64,000 nucleotides of DNA from Arcuatula senhousia (GCA_963971305.1 OZ020306.1:33067512-33131511); one strand, 5' to 3'. Positions 25,901 through 40,900 are shown, numbered from the stretch's first letter. The notes: generated by a model from the letters alone, not told the origin. A program made the numbers and translations.

Positions 25901-28900
25901 CTCCGAGAGGAAAGCATGTTAGCCCCGAGAAGACCCACTGTCGGAACTTTCGCAGAGAAGAGAAGACAGGCGGACAGCTTCCACAAAGAAAGTCGACCCG
26001 CAGACAATGTCTCCGTGGGAAAAGCATCCTCGCCCTTATAGACCCACGACCGGGCTTTCGCGGAGGAAGATTACAGGCGGACAATTTCTTCATGGGTAAA
26101 GCATTTTTGCCCAGATAAAACCTGCGGCCGAGGTTTCCGCTGAGAAAACATGTTTCCCGAGAGCTTTCGCGGATAAAACATCCTCGGCCCTAGAAGACCC
26201 GCGGGCCGGAATTTCTTATCTCCCCACGATTAATTACCATAACGGTTGTCGTTGCAATAAGGATTTCGGTCGTTGCCCGAAATAAAGAAAATGTATAATA
26301 AAAATTCAAAAGTAATTTATTTGACCATAATAATCCGGAAATGACTCGTATTGATATCTAGCAACCATGGAATATGTTTTGTTTTTCACTAAGAAGTAAA
26401 CTAAACTATAAATTAAAACTGTTATTTATTTTTACAATATAAAAAGTTAATGTTACATGTATTTTTCCCCTTATATTAATAGAAATACTCAATTGTTTTT
26501 GGTGATAATACTGTATCTTAGTTACAATAAATTCCTTAATATATGATTACACCAGGAACTTGTGAGTCACTATTAAATCAGTATACCCCAATTTAAACGA
26601 ATACTGACTTTTGTAGAGCTTAATAAGCTGAATGTTTAAGCAAGTAACATCTTTTCTCATCTGACATCTTCTACTAAATGGAGACTTTTGTAAAGTACAG
26701 TGAGCTGAAGGTTTAAGAAAGCAACAGCTTTTCCCTAGTCCACAATAGTTTTCATTCTATAGGACAAAAACATGGAAAATAAAGAAGGAATGCGTCCATG
26801 GGACACAAATGCCCCCGCAATGAACCAAACAGAAAGTGGAAGTCCCAAAGGTCTGAAAGTTGCTTAGGACATACAGATTGTCATACTGAACCATCGTACA
26901 CAGTTTCAAATCATTCCCATGTATGGCTTCTCAGAAAAGCTTGACGGAAACTTTCAAGTCGATTTTCATAGATTTTCATATCGGCCCACCCCAAACAGGA
27001 AGTAGAGGTCCGACAGGTCTGAAAGTGCCTTAGGTCGCACAGTTTGTCATACTAAACCATCCTACTAAGTTTCAAATCATTCCCATGTACGGTTTATGAC
27101 AAAAGCAAGACGGAAATTTGTTCGGATAGACGGACGGACGTACGGACATGAGTAAAACTTAATGCTCCCCCGACATGTCGTCGCGGGGGCATAAAAATGC
27201 TATTTTTGACATTTAAAGGGAGAAAACCACTATAAGGGGTCATCTGACATCTTCGACCCAATGGAGACTTTTGTCCAGGTGAGCAAAAAAACACGGTAGG
27301 TCCCGTGTCCGGCGACAGGAATGTTTTTTCGAGAGGCATATCCAATTGTCCCGGTTTTTTCAAGAGAATTAACCATCAAAAGGTAAAAAATAATGATCTT
27401 TCATGATTTTTTAACGAAAGCAAAAAACTAAAGCTACCAAAAAGGCGAGTACTATTAAGTATTATAATATTGTACAACCTCACTTATTCGTATTTAAAAA
27501 TGTGATAACTAAATTGAAATATGGGTTATATTAGGAATTTTTACCTTTCTGCATTTTACACCCCATAAAAGACAAATATATTGTATGAAAAAGATTTGTA
27601 TTAGTAATGAACACCAATACAATATAAAAGCATCCTGAATTTTGATGCTCACTTGTCACATCGGACATTTTTTTAATTTTAAAAAGTGTAGCTGTCCAGG
27701 CTTTTTCGAGAGGCGTCCAGGTTTTTTCAAGAGAGGTCCAGGTTTTTTCATACATTACATAGACAGCTCGTGTGTGTTCTATAGCTCTCAAACTTTTAAA
27801 AATACATCTACACGGTCGTTATACTTGTCCTGCGACAACATGTTTTCTACCGATGTTTCTGCTTGTTTTCTACCGATGTCCTAGATTTCTACCGATGTGA
27901 TGATGAAAAAAACAAACTTGGCAGACGATTTTTTCCAAACAATGATACCCGGCAATTATGGCACTTATAAACAAGTTAGTTTAATTTACATTATTTTTTT
28001 TTTAAGTCTGAACATAAAAAAACAGTAAGGTATTGTTTATTTTGTCCAGCAAGCGACAATTTCCCTTTTTTCAGATAATCATGAATATCTGTTTTAAATT
28101 ACCATTCACTGGGCTGAAATTTATTCTCTATGTTCTAAATTATCGTACCTTTTTAAAGACATTTCCCTTTTCATTACAAATGGTATAATTTTGATTTTTC
28201 GATCATTTTTCAAAACATTATGGTCCTGGTTTTCTAAAGATGTGTCCTGGTGTTCTACCGATGGTCCTGGTATTCTACCGATGTGATATATTAAATGACA
28301 TATCATCATGTTCATTACAAATTGTAAAACTGTATATTTTATTGCACATAATATTGATGATAAAAAGAATATGGCGGTTCATGAGCAATTGCGCGCGGCA
28401 AATGCTTAAAATAGGTAATTAAAATCTTAAACAAACTCGAAAACATTAAGGACTCGTATCGTTAATAAAATTATCATACAGCATAAACACAATTTCTAAT
28501 GTGACATGAACAATGGTCATATGACAGAAAGACAGTTCATTCTGTTTGCTCATGGCTGCCATTCCTTTCTTAACAGCCATTAGTTTAAATATAAATATAC
28601 TTTATTGCATACAAACCCCAAAGGCCTACAAACACGAACAAACAAAAACAATGAACATATAATTATAGACACATAGTACAAATACAGCCAAAGAATGAAA
28701 CAGTAGCATTTACAAACATGTGTGTACATGTATTTGACAATTGTCGCAACTCAAATGATTGCTTTACAAAAGGGCAAAACATCCATATATTTGGATTAAG
28801 TACAACAATTTATTTTTCAATAGTGTCAGGCTGGTTAAAATTGGAATATTTTGATTGTATAAAGTCAATAAATGTTTTTCTTATATTAATATTAATTTTA

Positions 28901-31900
28901 CAATAAAATAGATTAATGAGCTTCCCCAGACCCTTTTGTAGTAGTATCGTAGTTGAATTTTAGCATATTTTTAGTGGAAAATATTTAAAACTTGTAGTGG
29001 AAATCTAGCATGAATTCAGCAGGAATATTAGCAATATTCAGTACCACTAAATTTCCGCTGCATGTATAGTAATACTCGTGCTAGATTACTACTGTCGTGT
29101 GTCTCATTTGCATATTTCTTAGCCAATCGAAGCTTAAATTTACTAACAGTATACAATTAGTGGAATTTCTAGCATGATTTTAGCGTTTCAATTATTTAAA
29201 TTAGTTTGACAGCAGAATGTAGTGGATTGTATTAGTATGAATCTAGCGTATTATGCAAATTAGTTACTAGCACTAATTAGTGGAAAAAAGTAGCAGAATG
29301 TAGTGGATAGATTAAATGCTGTATATGGTGATATTGAGAAATATGTAGCATGGTTCTAGTGGTATGTTTGCATTAAACAGTGGTCAATTTAGTAAGATCC
29401 AGCAGTTGTGTAGTGGTTTATTTAGCAAAAATCAGTAGTATTTTAGCAGGTTTTTAGTGGTACTCCTAGCAAAAATCAGTAGTATTTTAGCAGTTTTTTA
29501 GTGGTACTTCTAGCAAAAATCAGTGGTATTTTAGCAGGCTTTTAGTGGTACTCCAAAAAATATTCAGTGGAAGATTTTGTATTAATATCTCTTATTGAAC
29601 TGTACATCTGAACTGTCGCAAGTCCATGCAAACTATGCAAAAATTACAGATCCAGTGCACATTTTCAATATTGAATATATTGCTGGTACATGCTGTTTTA
29701 TTCAAATATCACAAAGTATAGCTAAGTATATTTCAATAATTAAAAAAATCCATGTCAAGTTGAATGTTTTTTTCACAATACTATTCAATTCCAATAATGT
29801 CCTGCTAAATCTACACTTTAAAACACATTTTTGCTAAAGTGACTAATAAGTCATACTTTGAACATATTGAATATGCTGCATTCGATTTTCAAGTATCCGT
29901 TGAATCTACACTTTAAAACACATTTTTGCTAAAGTGACTAATAAGATATTTCGATACATTTCATTCTTTCAACATGTTGAATATCATATATGCTGCATTC
30001 GATTTTCAAGTATACACATCTATTCACTTTAAAAACAATGAGAAATCTGTAAAATTCTGCTGCTTGTCTTCACAAAGACCTCGGGACAAAGACCTATGTT
30101 ATAATTTTCAAAAACCGTCATGACCGTTGAAACATTTGATTGGCTAGACAATAATTAATTCAATTAGATTACAAGTATTACATATTTCTTGACCACATCC
30201 AGATGGACTTCATGCTGTTTATCTGATAAACTTATCTGATAATTCAATGTAGCTATAATTAACATGTACATGTAGTTACATGTATTAAAATGATAAGTGA
30301 TGCACGGAATTAATTTTTGAGAACAGGAAAAACAATTAAATACTATTTTTATAACAAATTAAAGAATGCTGTTAATGTTCTAAAACCATGCCACAAAGTC
30401 AATCTCAAGTAGCCAAAATATATGATTTTAGCAATTATTCATATTCTATCTTGCTTTTTTTCGTATATTCTATAATTTGTAACTTTAGCACACTTTCAGT
30501 AACTTACAGGTTCATTAAACAATATTTTTATTCTGTTAAAGCATGCAGTTAATATTTTTGTAACTTTATTAAGGGCACTGTAGTTAGGCCTTTAAATATA
30601 TTCAGTTTTTGTAGCGTATTTTAGCAGTTCATATTTGTTAAAACTTTCTAACAGAGTTTTTCTAGTAGGAATTTAGTACCACTCATTGTCCACTGATTTC
30701 TTATTTAAAATTATTAAATCTACTTTATAAGTTTATTTAGCGTACTTTAGCTAGACCTATAAATGTATTAAGTTTTTGTAGCGTATTTTAGCAGTGCATA
30801 TTTGTTTAAACTTTCTAACAGAGTTTTCCCAGTATGAATTTAGTACCGCTAATTTTCCGCTGATTTCTCATAAATTATTTTATCTTTATGTAGTGGAAAA
30901 TTAGTGGAAATAGAGGCGAACCACTAGAAACCGCTAAATTTATTAGTGTATTTTAGTAGTATTTAGAATTGAATGCTAATTTTACACTGTCAATAACAGT
31001 GGGTATCAGTGGCAGATTTAGCGGAAGTTTAGTGGAACTGATTATTCCGCTAAAATATAGTGGTAAATTAGTGGACTTTGTCTAGCTGCTAATTTACGCT
31101 GTCAAATTCACAGTGCAATTTTAGCACTATTTTAGCTGAAAATTAGTTCCACTGTTTTCTTGTAGCGGTGCTACAGTTTGGTCTGGGTCATCATCAATAA
31201 TTTTACAGGATTTACACAGTCCTTGATCTCTTGGGATATTTTTATATCTACCAAGTTTAATCTCTAGATCTAAGCCCCATTTACATGCACAGTTTTACAT
31301 ACGTGTGCATTTTTACATACGTATGTAATTTTACACATGTGTGCAAATACTGCATGTAAATGCAAATACATACGTATGTACATTTACACATGGTGTAAAT
31401 TTACATCACCTCAGGACCAGATGCAAATGTTTATGTGTAAATTTACATAGGCTGTTTTATTAAATTTTGAGCATGTAAACGCAATTTAAACAAATACATA
31501 GCTCGATTTTTCTCTTCCTGGAGAACTTGTGACCTTGACCTTTAAGCTATGTATTCTAGCATCCACAGGCATCACCCTTGCATTATAAGCTCTTCGACGT
31601 GTAAACTTCATAAAATTTTATCAAGGCGTTAAAAAGTTATGCCTCTAAAACCAATATCTCTCTACAATTTCCAAGTTTTTCTGAACTTGTGACCTTCACT
31701 CTTACACAACTGTATTTCCCTAACACAATCGAGATCTTTCTTACCCCAAAGGCTTAAGGTGCACATTTCTAAGTCGGTAAGTGTCAAAATACTTTGAGAA
31801 CTAACATTACCACCTTTTCTAAGTTTTCCATAACTATTTACCTTGACCTTTGACATTTTGACCCAAAATCTATATGGTTCTCCCTTATTTGCTACGCTTG

Positions 31901-34900
31901 CAGTGTCCAAAAGCTACGATTTAAAGACCAAACTTGATAGAATGATGGTCGGACGAACGGAAATGTAAATTCTATAGTCTATATAATAAAACAGATAGGT
32001 ATTGAGAAGAGCTAGAGCATGGTCACTCACATGCCTATGACCTATAATCGCTTGACAACATGATGAATGAATAGTTGTTTTATTACTGCATTGGATAAAG
32101 CATCAGGTATTGAACATGTTACATGTAATATCTAGCAAAAGGGTAAACTTTTATGACCGGAGACCCATATTGACGAAAGGAAAGAAAGTCATGCTAATTA
32201 CACAAAGTTTTCTGTAATAGAGTTAGCTAGATTTTTATTATTCCTTATAACATATACATGTATCAATCTTAATTCAAAACTAAAGTTCTCTCAAAGACCG
32301 TGAAACTCTCTGTTTACAAGGACTAACAGTTTCAATTTCATCCATTAATGATTAAAGGTAATACCAAACTGGGATGGTCAATCTCATATAATCCAAGAAG
32401 AAAAGACAAACAAGGCAAATACATACCATAAAAATGTAAAAATTTAGTGCTTGCATGTAAATAGTCAAATTTTGAATTTTGTTACCATGATGATAACAAA
32501 AGAAAACTTTATAGGAGACCGTATGAGGGAAGCAGAGGTACCAATGGGGTATCCGAATGTCAAAAGTCAGAAAGGGCAGAGACAAAGCTAGTAAACACCA
32601 ACAAGAACGGGACAAAAACAGGCAACATGTAAAACATGGATACACAAAATAACTGAATATCAATTAACAATATTAATCATAGTTTAGTACGTATTTTTTT
32701 ACTATTAAAATTTTGAAGATTTAAATAGTCTGAAATATGAACATCAGACTTAAAGTATAATTTTGAAGAGTCATCAAAGCCGGATGTTTTATTTACTAGT
32801 ATTATAAGTTCATAATATTTTTCTTTAATAGTCTTTTTGTTTTCTCTTTTTAAGCTTGATTTAATTTCATTAAAAGATTTATTAACATTCTCAAAATTTT
32901 CATAATCTATTTCAAATTTCTTTGTTACAGATATAGCAAAACTATGCCAATTATACACACCCTCTATGTGGAGATTTCTATTTAAAATGAATGCTTCTTT
33001 TATAAGAGGGTTTATATCTAGAGAGTTTATTCTAGCAAAATAGATGTAGCAAATTACCTGTACGTTAATAAAAGAGTCTAATGGTAATCTACCAAGTTCA
33101 GTTTTTGCAGCAATATAACATGCTGTTTTGCGCACACCCAGAACACTTTTACAAAATTTATTGTGTATTTTTTTTAAAGCTGGCTTATCAGAAAATAATA
33201 GTATCAACAATTCTTCCACTTATATTAGATTTGTGAAGTGCTTAATAAAATGGGATATAATCCTCCATATACCATATTTCACTGTTATATCTAGAAATGT
33301 TGAGGCTGAGACAGTATGATGAAGCTTCACTTTTTAAAACACAAGCATTTATGGTGTATGAATGCCATTAAAACAACAAAATTATGCAGTTATATGAATT
33401 TAAATCATCAGTAGAAAACAAGGACTCATCGGTAGAAAACACAGTAAAGAACATACCTAATCGGTAGAAAACCAGGACATATCAATTTTTTTAAACCTGT
33501 TAGTTATATGAAAAATCAAATGGCTCTTTTACAAATAAACGATCATTTATTGCATATTCTCAAATAGGATGTATTCAAATGTTAAAAAACAAAAGTAATT
33601 TTTCATATTTCTAAAAAACAATCTGTAGAAAACAAGGATCATCGGTAGAAAACAAGCAGAAAAATCGGTAGAAAACATGTTGTCGCAGGACAAGTATAAC
33701 GACCGTGATCTAATGTTGTTAGAATAGCATAAATACTTTCATTTTTAAAGGTGAATTTGTTTGAAATTTATATTCATCTCTCATACCACAAACAATTCAT
33801 ACATAAATGTGCGCTTGAGTCTTTATCATATACACATGGAACTAAAACCAAATGTATAAACATAGCCTTATCGAATAAATTGCTTGAATTCGAATGCAAT
33901 TGTTGTGTTGGGACAAACAGGAACGACGGACAGACCCATAACATCAAACCCTAATAAGTTATCCGGCTTCTTTTTATGCTGTGCGTGTGTTTGTGTGTGC
34001 ATGGTATGATAATAACTCCATGGTGTGTTCAATGTGGTGGTGCAGCAGCATGTAGGAGTCTCGCAGCCTGTGCGTCTTGCTGTGTCACATAAACTCCCCA
34101 TCGCACTTTTCCTTGCAACTACATGCAAAAGGCTTTTAAAACTTTGTATGCAGCTCCAATTTACAGTACTATCTAGTGTTAAGCATTTTTAGCTCACAAA
34201 AATCGCGCTACTTTCTGTATGCGAAATACTTATATACTAATATACTGAAGATAAGAAATAGCGGTTCGTAACCCTTGGCTAGCGAAGATGGTGTAACGTA
34301 TAAAAACTTGAATATAAATTTCCGTCGCACTTTCCCATGCATCAGGCTTTTGAAACTTTGCATGCAGTATCATTCTATGCATGTATTAGTATGAGTGTTA
34401 AAGTTTTACTCATTATTAAAATTTTGAAAATAATGGACTCGTATTCAAATTTTTCCGGTTGGGTGGGGCTGGGAGGGTAAAATTATGCATACTTTAAATG
34501 CAGCTTCATCATGCTGAACTAAATTGTTTAAAATGATTTTAGCTCATTGTTTATCTACTTCCTGCTTTCCAAAAACATGTACGAAGGCAATATAAAATTT
34601 GTCGTTCGGGGAATGCGGACATTTATTTTTTTCCTAGTGTGATAATGAGTGCTTTCTGTTTTATACTTACTATTAGATAAAAACTAAAAATATGCTGAAC
34701 TGAAATTCAATTTATTATTGAAATCAACTTATGTCTTATTTAGAGAGAAGCTCAGAGTTTTGAAAATTGCCCGGATTGATCATAAGCTTATATGTGTTTT
34801 TCAACATCAACAAAAAATGTTGGCGCCGGAAGGAGCTAACTTCGGGATAATAAAACCTAACCATTAGCAAAAAAGAGATAAATAAAATACAACAAATGTT

Positions 34901-37900
34901 GTTTTTCTGCCTGGCGCGTGTTTCGTCTATACTTATTACACGACTCGATTGGCATTTCTGAACTTCTTTCACATTTATTACATACGTACAAAAATGCACA
35001 AGAATATGAAATTCATTTTAGATTTTCTTTATCGGTTTAAACATAAATAATAATTTAAAAGCCGCGAATTGCCATAAAAATTATAAATGGTTTGAATGCA
35101 CCAGTCAACATCTTGTTTAAGCATTTCTTTTTTCCCTCCATACACGTATAATTGATAGTTTCATTGACAACCGAACTAGATCTAAAATATGATTGTAATT
35201 TACCTTTCAAAATATAGCACCCTATGAACAGAAACATTTTTTTCCTTTTGGGGACAAGTTATTTATTCAAAGCTAATTGAGAAAGTAACACGTGTATTTT
35301 TAATTAAACCATTTTCGTCAAAATACTACATGTTATGTTTGATGTTTTGCATGTAACATGTTAGAATATATATTAGGTCAATGGGAGGGATGATAGTTTT
35401 CATTGAAAACGCATAGTTTCTGCAAAATCCAGTTCCTCTCTGTATTCAAATTTTTGAAAAAACCAGGACCCCTCTCGAAAAAACCGGACAAGTTGATGTG
35501 CCTCTCGAAAAAACAAATGAATTTTTAAAAATCATCAACCTATGCTAGTTTATGATTTTTTTGGGTAGAAATGTAATATATCGACCTTTATGAGTACAAT
35601 TAAACCTCTTTTTGTATTTGTTTCAACTTCAGCTAACAATAAACGTGATTTTTTGTAAACGAACAGGTGAAAAAACCTGGACCTCTCTCGAAAAAACAGG
35701 ACAATGCCTCTCGAAAAAACAATCCTGTCGCCGGACACGGGACCTACCGTGAAAAAGGTCACCCGAAAACTTCCACCAAATGGAGATTTTTTTTTATAGA
35801 ATTTCTCAAACTGGACATCTATTCAAGCAAAACTTATCTGTCTGTAATGGAATTCATTCTGTGAGCCAAAATACTTCTTTGGCCATAGCCCCTTAAAGGG
35901 GTCATTTGACAACTTCGAACCAATGGACAATTTTGCAGAGCTAATTGTGCTGAACATTTAAGCAACCAACAGCTTCCCTCTATCTGCAAAAGTTCCCATT
36001 ATAATTAAATAGGCAAAACATGAAAAACGTGATTTTAAACTAAAAGGGCCATTACGTCTTAAAGAAATTATCTGACAACTTCGACTCAAAAGAACCATAG
36101 AGTCATCAGATTTGTTCTAAAACTTTAAAGGTGATTTTACCCCAATTTGATATTTTAGCGATGGCGACCATTTTTTGTTGTTGAATCAAACATCAAAAAC
36201 AATTATAGTTTTGTAAACGCCACCACAAATAACAATCATACTAAGCTGGTTGCACTTCGTCGATCGGTTTTAAAGAAACAAGATTTTGAAAGTTGAAAAG
36301 ACGACAGACGACGGATGCCTAGTGATAGCAATATATCACATAACTTTTGTCCAAGTGAGCTAAAATAAGGATATATGTCCAAATTGAATGAAGACATGAT
36401 GCCCTCCCATGCAACCAGCCTTTGAACCGTAAAGTCGATTACATGCAGTGGGCAAAATATGTAATAAAGACATTTTATGATCATATGCAACATAGCCTAA
36501 TTAATGCATAAGTAAATAGTAAATAACTGTTAATTGTAATTGCCTGCGAAGGTTCTTGATTGGTTTATTGGTTTAAAGAAACTATAACAATTAAATATCA
36601 TTCATAAAGTTGATAGTACAGCTGCAGTTTTTGGTTATTCCAGTTTTTTTCTAAGAAGATGTCGCGATAATATCATATTTCCTTTATGGAAAAATAGCTT
36701 CAACCTGTTGGTATAAAACCTGATATGGGACGGACGGACCAACGGACAGACCAGAACACCATGCATATGCCCTTCTACTTTCGCAGACAGAAAAAGCTTT
36801 TGATGATAAAGGTCCTTCAGAAAGAATTCAATTTATAATGTGGGAAACCAGTATATAGAAAGATAGCAAAAATGGCATGAAGAGACAAAACTAATTCAAA
36901 TTGTCTGACAAACATTTTAAACTGCATCTGATGTGCGTTTTGCTTTGAAAAAAACCCAATCTAACTCTGGATGAAAATTTCAAGAATTTCAAGAGCAAAA
37001 TGATAAACGCGATTCGTTAGCATTTTATCCGTTTGATTACAAGAGGGTACCAATAACTTATCCACAACTCCTACTAAATTACTCAATAGATTTTAACAAC
37101 TCAATGGAATTTCATGAAATTTCATAGAATGTTTGTAACATAATGTAGATGTGCAACATCCATTAAAAAATCTGGTCAATTCGTGGGGTGCGGTGTGTGT
37201 ATATTTGTAAGCTGCAGTTCGCAGTTTTCTTGTTTTACACTAAAAGACCAGAAGAGTTTCATATGAAATAACAGGGATATAAAAGAAATCAATTATAATG
37301 CAACTACCGAATACAAACAGCTCTTTTAAAACTGTTGGGTTGTTCCGTTTTGTTTACAACACTAAACGTGGATTTCTTGATAAGAAGGGAGCATTATACA
37401 TCAAAAAGTACTTTGTAAATAAAAGAACTGCTTTTCCTTGTACATGAACATGTAACGTATAAGACTAAGATCTTACAGGTCAATCCCGACTAATTACGAT
37501 ATACTTCTATAGCTTAGCATGTACTATTTAAAAAGAATTTAATCAACTCTTGGGTGTATAATAATGCTTGGTTCGATTTTGTGACCATTCCTGAGGACAA
37601 TAGGCCCCACAGGACCCGTGGTTTGAGGTCCGTTTTTTGTGTATGCAGGATTTTCATATAAATCATAAATAAACGGAGTTTTAATTCAATAACAGTGACC
37701 CAAAGGACACAGGACCAAGTAAGCCCCCGTGGTTGTAGGTCATTTTCATGGTGCAACCTTTCTATATTAACCCATGTTATAGACGAGGGTTCGAATTTTT
37801 TTTTACAGTGATCCATTGGATCCCGGACCTATTTAGAATGTTAGGCCTAACTGATATGGACCCACATACACAATTTCGATAGACTTGAACCATCCCTGGG

Positions 37901-40900
37901 ACCCATAGGCCCCGTGGTGCAAAGTCTGTTTCCATGGTGCAACATTTCTATATAAAATCATGTTATATATGAAATGCATGAGGGTTCGAATTTTTTTTTT
38001 TGACAGTGATCCATTGGATCCCGGACCTATTTAGAATGTTAGGCCTAACTGATATGGACCCACATACACAATTTCGATAGACTTGAACCATCCCTGGGAC
38101 CTATAGGCCCCGTGGTGCAAAGTCCGTTTCCATGGTGCAACATTTCTATATAAAATCATGTTATATATGAAATGCATGAGGGTTCGAATTTTTTTTTTGA
38201 CAGTGATCCATTGGATCCCGGACCTATTTAGAATGTTAGGCCTAACTGATATGGACCCACATACACAATTTCGATAGACTTGAACCATCCCTGGGACCCA
38301 TAGGCCCCGTGGTGCAAAGTCCGTTTCCATGGTGCAACATTTCTATATAAAATCATGTTATATATGAAATGCATGAGGGTTCGAATTTTTTTTTTTTGAC
38401 AGTGATCCATTGGATCCCGGACCTATTTAGAATGTTAGGCCTAACTGATATGGACCCACATACACAATTTCGATAGACTTGAACCATCCCTGGGACCCAT
38501 AGGCCCCGTGGTGCAAAGTCCGTTTCCATGGTGCAACATTTCTATATAAAATCATGTTATATATGAAATGCATGAGGGTTCGAATTTTTTTTTGACAGTG
38601 ATCCATTGGATCCCGGACCTATTTAGAATGTTAGGCCTAACTGATATGGACCCACATACACAATTTCGATAGACTTGAACCATCCCTGGGACCCATAGGC
38701 CCCGTGGTGCAAAGTCCGTTTCCATGGTGCAACATTTCTATATAAAATCATGTTATATATGAAATGCATGAGGGTTCGAATTTTTTTTTTGACAGTGATC
38801 CATTGGATCCCGGACCTATTTAGAATGTTAGGCCTAACTGATATGGACCCACATACACAATTTCGATAGACTTGAACCATCCCTGGGACCCATAGGCCCC
38901 GTGGTGCAAAGTCCGTTTCCATGGTGCAACATTTCTATATAAAATCATGTTATATATGAAATGCATGAGGGTTCGAATTTTTTTTTTGACAGTGATCCAT
39001 TGGATCCCGGACCTATTTAGAATGTTAGGCCTAACTGATATGGACCCACATACACAATTTCGATAGACTTGAACCATCCCTGGGACCCATAGGCCCCGTG
39101 GTGCAAAGTCCGTTTCCATGGTGCAACATTTCTATATAAAATCATGTTATATATGAAATGCATGAGGGTTCGAATTTTTTTTTTTGACAGTGATCCATTG
39201 GATCCCGGACCTATTTAGAATGTTAGGCCTAACTGATATGGACCCACATACACAATTTCGATAGACTTGAACCATCCCTGGGACCCATAGGCCCCGTGGT
39301 GCAAAGTCTGTTTCCATGGTGCAACATTTCTATATAAAATCATGTTATATATGAAATGCATGAGGGTTCGAATTTTTTTTTGACAGTGATCCATTGGATC
39401 CCGGACCTATTTAGAATGTTAGGCCTAACTGATATGGACCGACATACACAATTTCGATAGACTTGAACCATCCCTGGGACCCATAGGCCCCGTGGTGCAA
39501 AGTCCGTTTCCATGGTGCAACATTTCTATATAAAATCATGTTATATATGAAATGCATGAGGGTTCGAATTTTTTTTTTGACAGTGATCCATTGGATCCCG
39601 GACCTATTTAGAATGTTAGGCCTAACTGATATGGACCCACATACACAATTTCGATAGACTTGAACCATCCCTGGGACCCATAGACCCCGTGGTGCAAAGT
39701 CTGTTTCCATGGTGCAACATTTCTATATAAAATCATGTTATATATGAAATGCATGAGGGTTCGAATTTCTTTTTTTGACAGTGATCCATTGGATCCCGGA
39801 CCTATTTAGAATGTTAGGCCTAACTGATATGGACCCACATACACAATTTCGATAGACTTGAACCATCCCTGGGACCCATAGGCCCCGTGGTGCAAAGTCC
39901 GTTTCCATGGTGCAACATTTCTATATAAAATCATGTTATATATGAAATGCATGAGGGTTCGAATTTTTTTTTTGACAGTGATCCATTGGATCCCGGACCT
40001 ATTTAGAATGTTAGGCCTAACTGATATGGACCCACATACACAATTTCGATAGACTTGAACCATCCCTGGGACCCATAGGCCCCGTGGTGCAAAGTCTGTT
40101 TCCATGGTGCAACATTTCTATATAAAATCATGTTATATATGAAATGCATGAGGGTTCGAATTTTTTTTTTTGACAGTGATCCATTGGATCCCGGACCTAT
40201 TTAGAATGTTAGGCCTAACTGATATGGACCCACATACACAATTTCGATAGACTTGAACCATCCCTGGGACCCATAGGCCCCGTGGTGCAAAGTCCGTTTC
40301 CATGGTGCAACATTTCTATATAAAATCATGTTATATATGAAATGCATGAGGGTTCGAATTTTTTTTTTGACAGTGATCCATTGGATCCCGGACCTATTTA
40401 GAATGTTAGGCCTAACTGATATGGACCCACATACACAATTTCGATAGACTTGAACCATCCCTGGGACCCATAGGCCCCGTGGTGCAAAGTCTGTTTCCAT
40501 GGTGCAACATTTCTATATAAAATCATGTTATATATGAAATGCATGAGGGTTCGAATTTTTTTTTTGACAGTGATCCATTGGATCCCGGACCTATTTAGAA
40601 TGTTAGGCCTAACTGATATGGACCCACATACACAATTTCGATAGACTTGAACCATCCCTGGGACCCATAGGCCCCGTGGTGCAAAGTCCGTTTCCATGGT
40701 GCAACATTTCTATATAAAATCATGTTATATATGAAATGCATGAGGGTTCGAATTTTTTTTTTGACAGTGATCCATTGGATCCCGGACCTATTTAGAATGT
40801 TAGGCCTAACTGATATGGACCCACATACACAATTTCGATAGACTTGAACCATCCCTGGGACCCATAGGCCCCGTGGTGCAAAGTCTGTTTCCATGGTGCA

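Larger units (their letters stand above)
27811..33707. mobile_element. 5.9 kb inverted-repeat DNA element with CACGGT termini and 5 bp duplication (third level)
   Basis: The first 44 bp at each end are exact inverted repeats (27811-27854, 33664-33707), starting CACGGTCGTTATACTTG; similarity continues to about 68 bp with one mismatch. Both flanks carry ATCTA, a 5 bp target-site duplication. The private subterminal motif TTTTCTACCGATG occurs at about 27841, 27866, 27886, 28229, 28251 and 28270, and inverted at about 33427, 33460, 33619, 33630 and 33664. CAC-starting ends with 5 bp duplications are known from Transib/RAG-like transposons; three to four bp is usual for CACTA and Chapaev. Assignment to any of these is only a suggestion, since no transposase is present. 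Confidence 0.88.
27292..35751. mobile_element. 8.5 kb inverted-repeat DNA element with CACGGT termini (second nesting level)
   Basis: Terminal inverted repeats of at least 47 bp (46 identical) lie at 27292-27338 and 35705-35751, starting CACGGTAGGTCCCGTG. They are flanked by A runs compatible with a 5 bp AAAAA duplication. A short motif, TTTTTTCGAGAGG with TCCAGG or TCCCGG between copies, is repeated near both ends (27321-27360, 27684-27755; inverted at 35455-35516 and 35670-35722). It contains the 27811-33707 element. No transposase frame is visible, so it is nonautonomous. Confidence 0.85.

Noticed and set aside
25818..26118. Two overlapping 82-91 residue frames on opposite strands
   Set aside because: They lie in a GC-rich minisatellite where stops are rare by composition; no recognisable domain.
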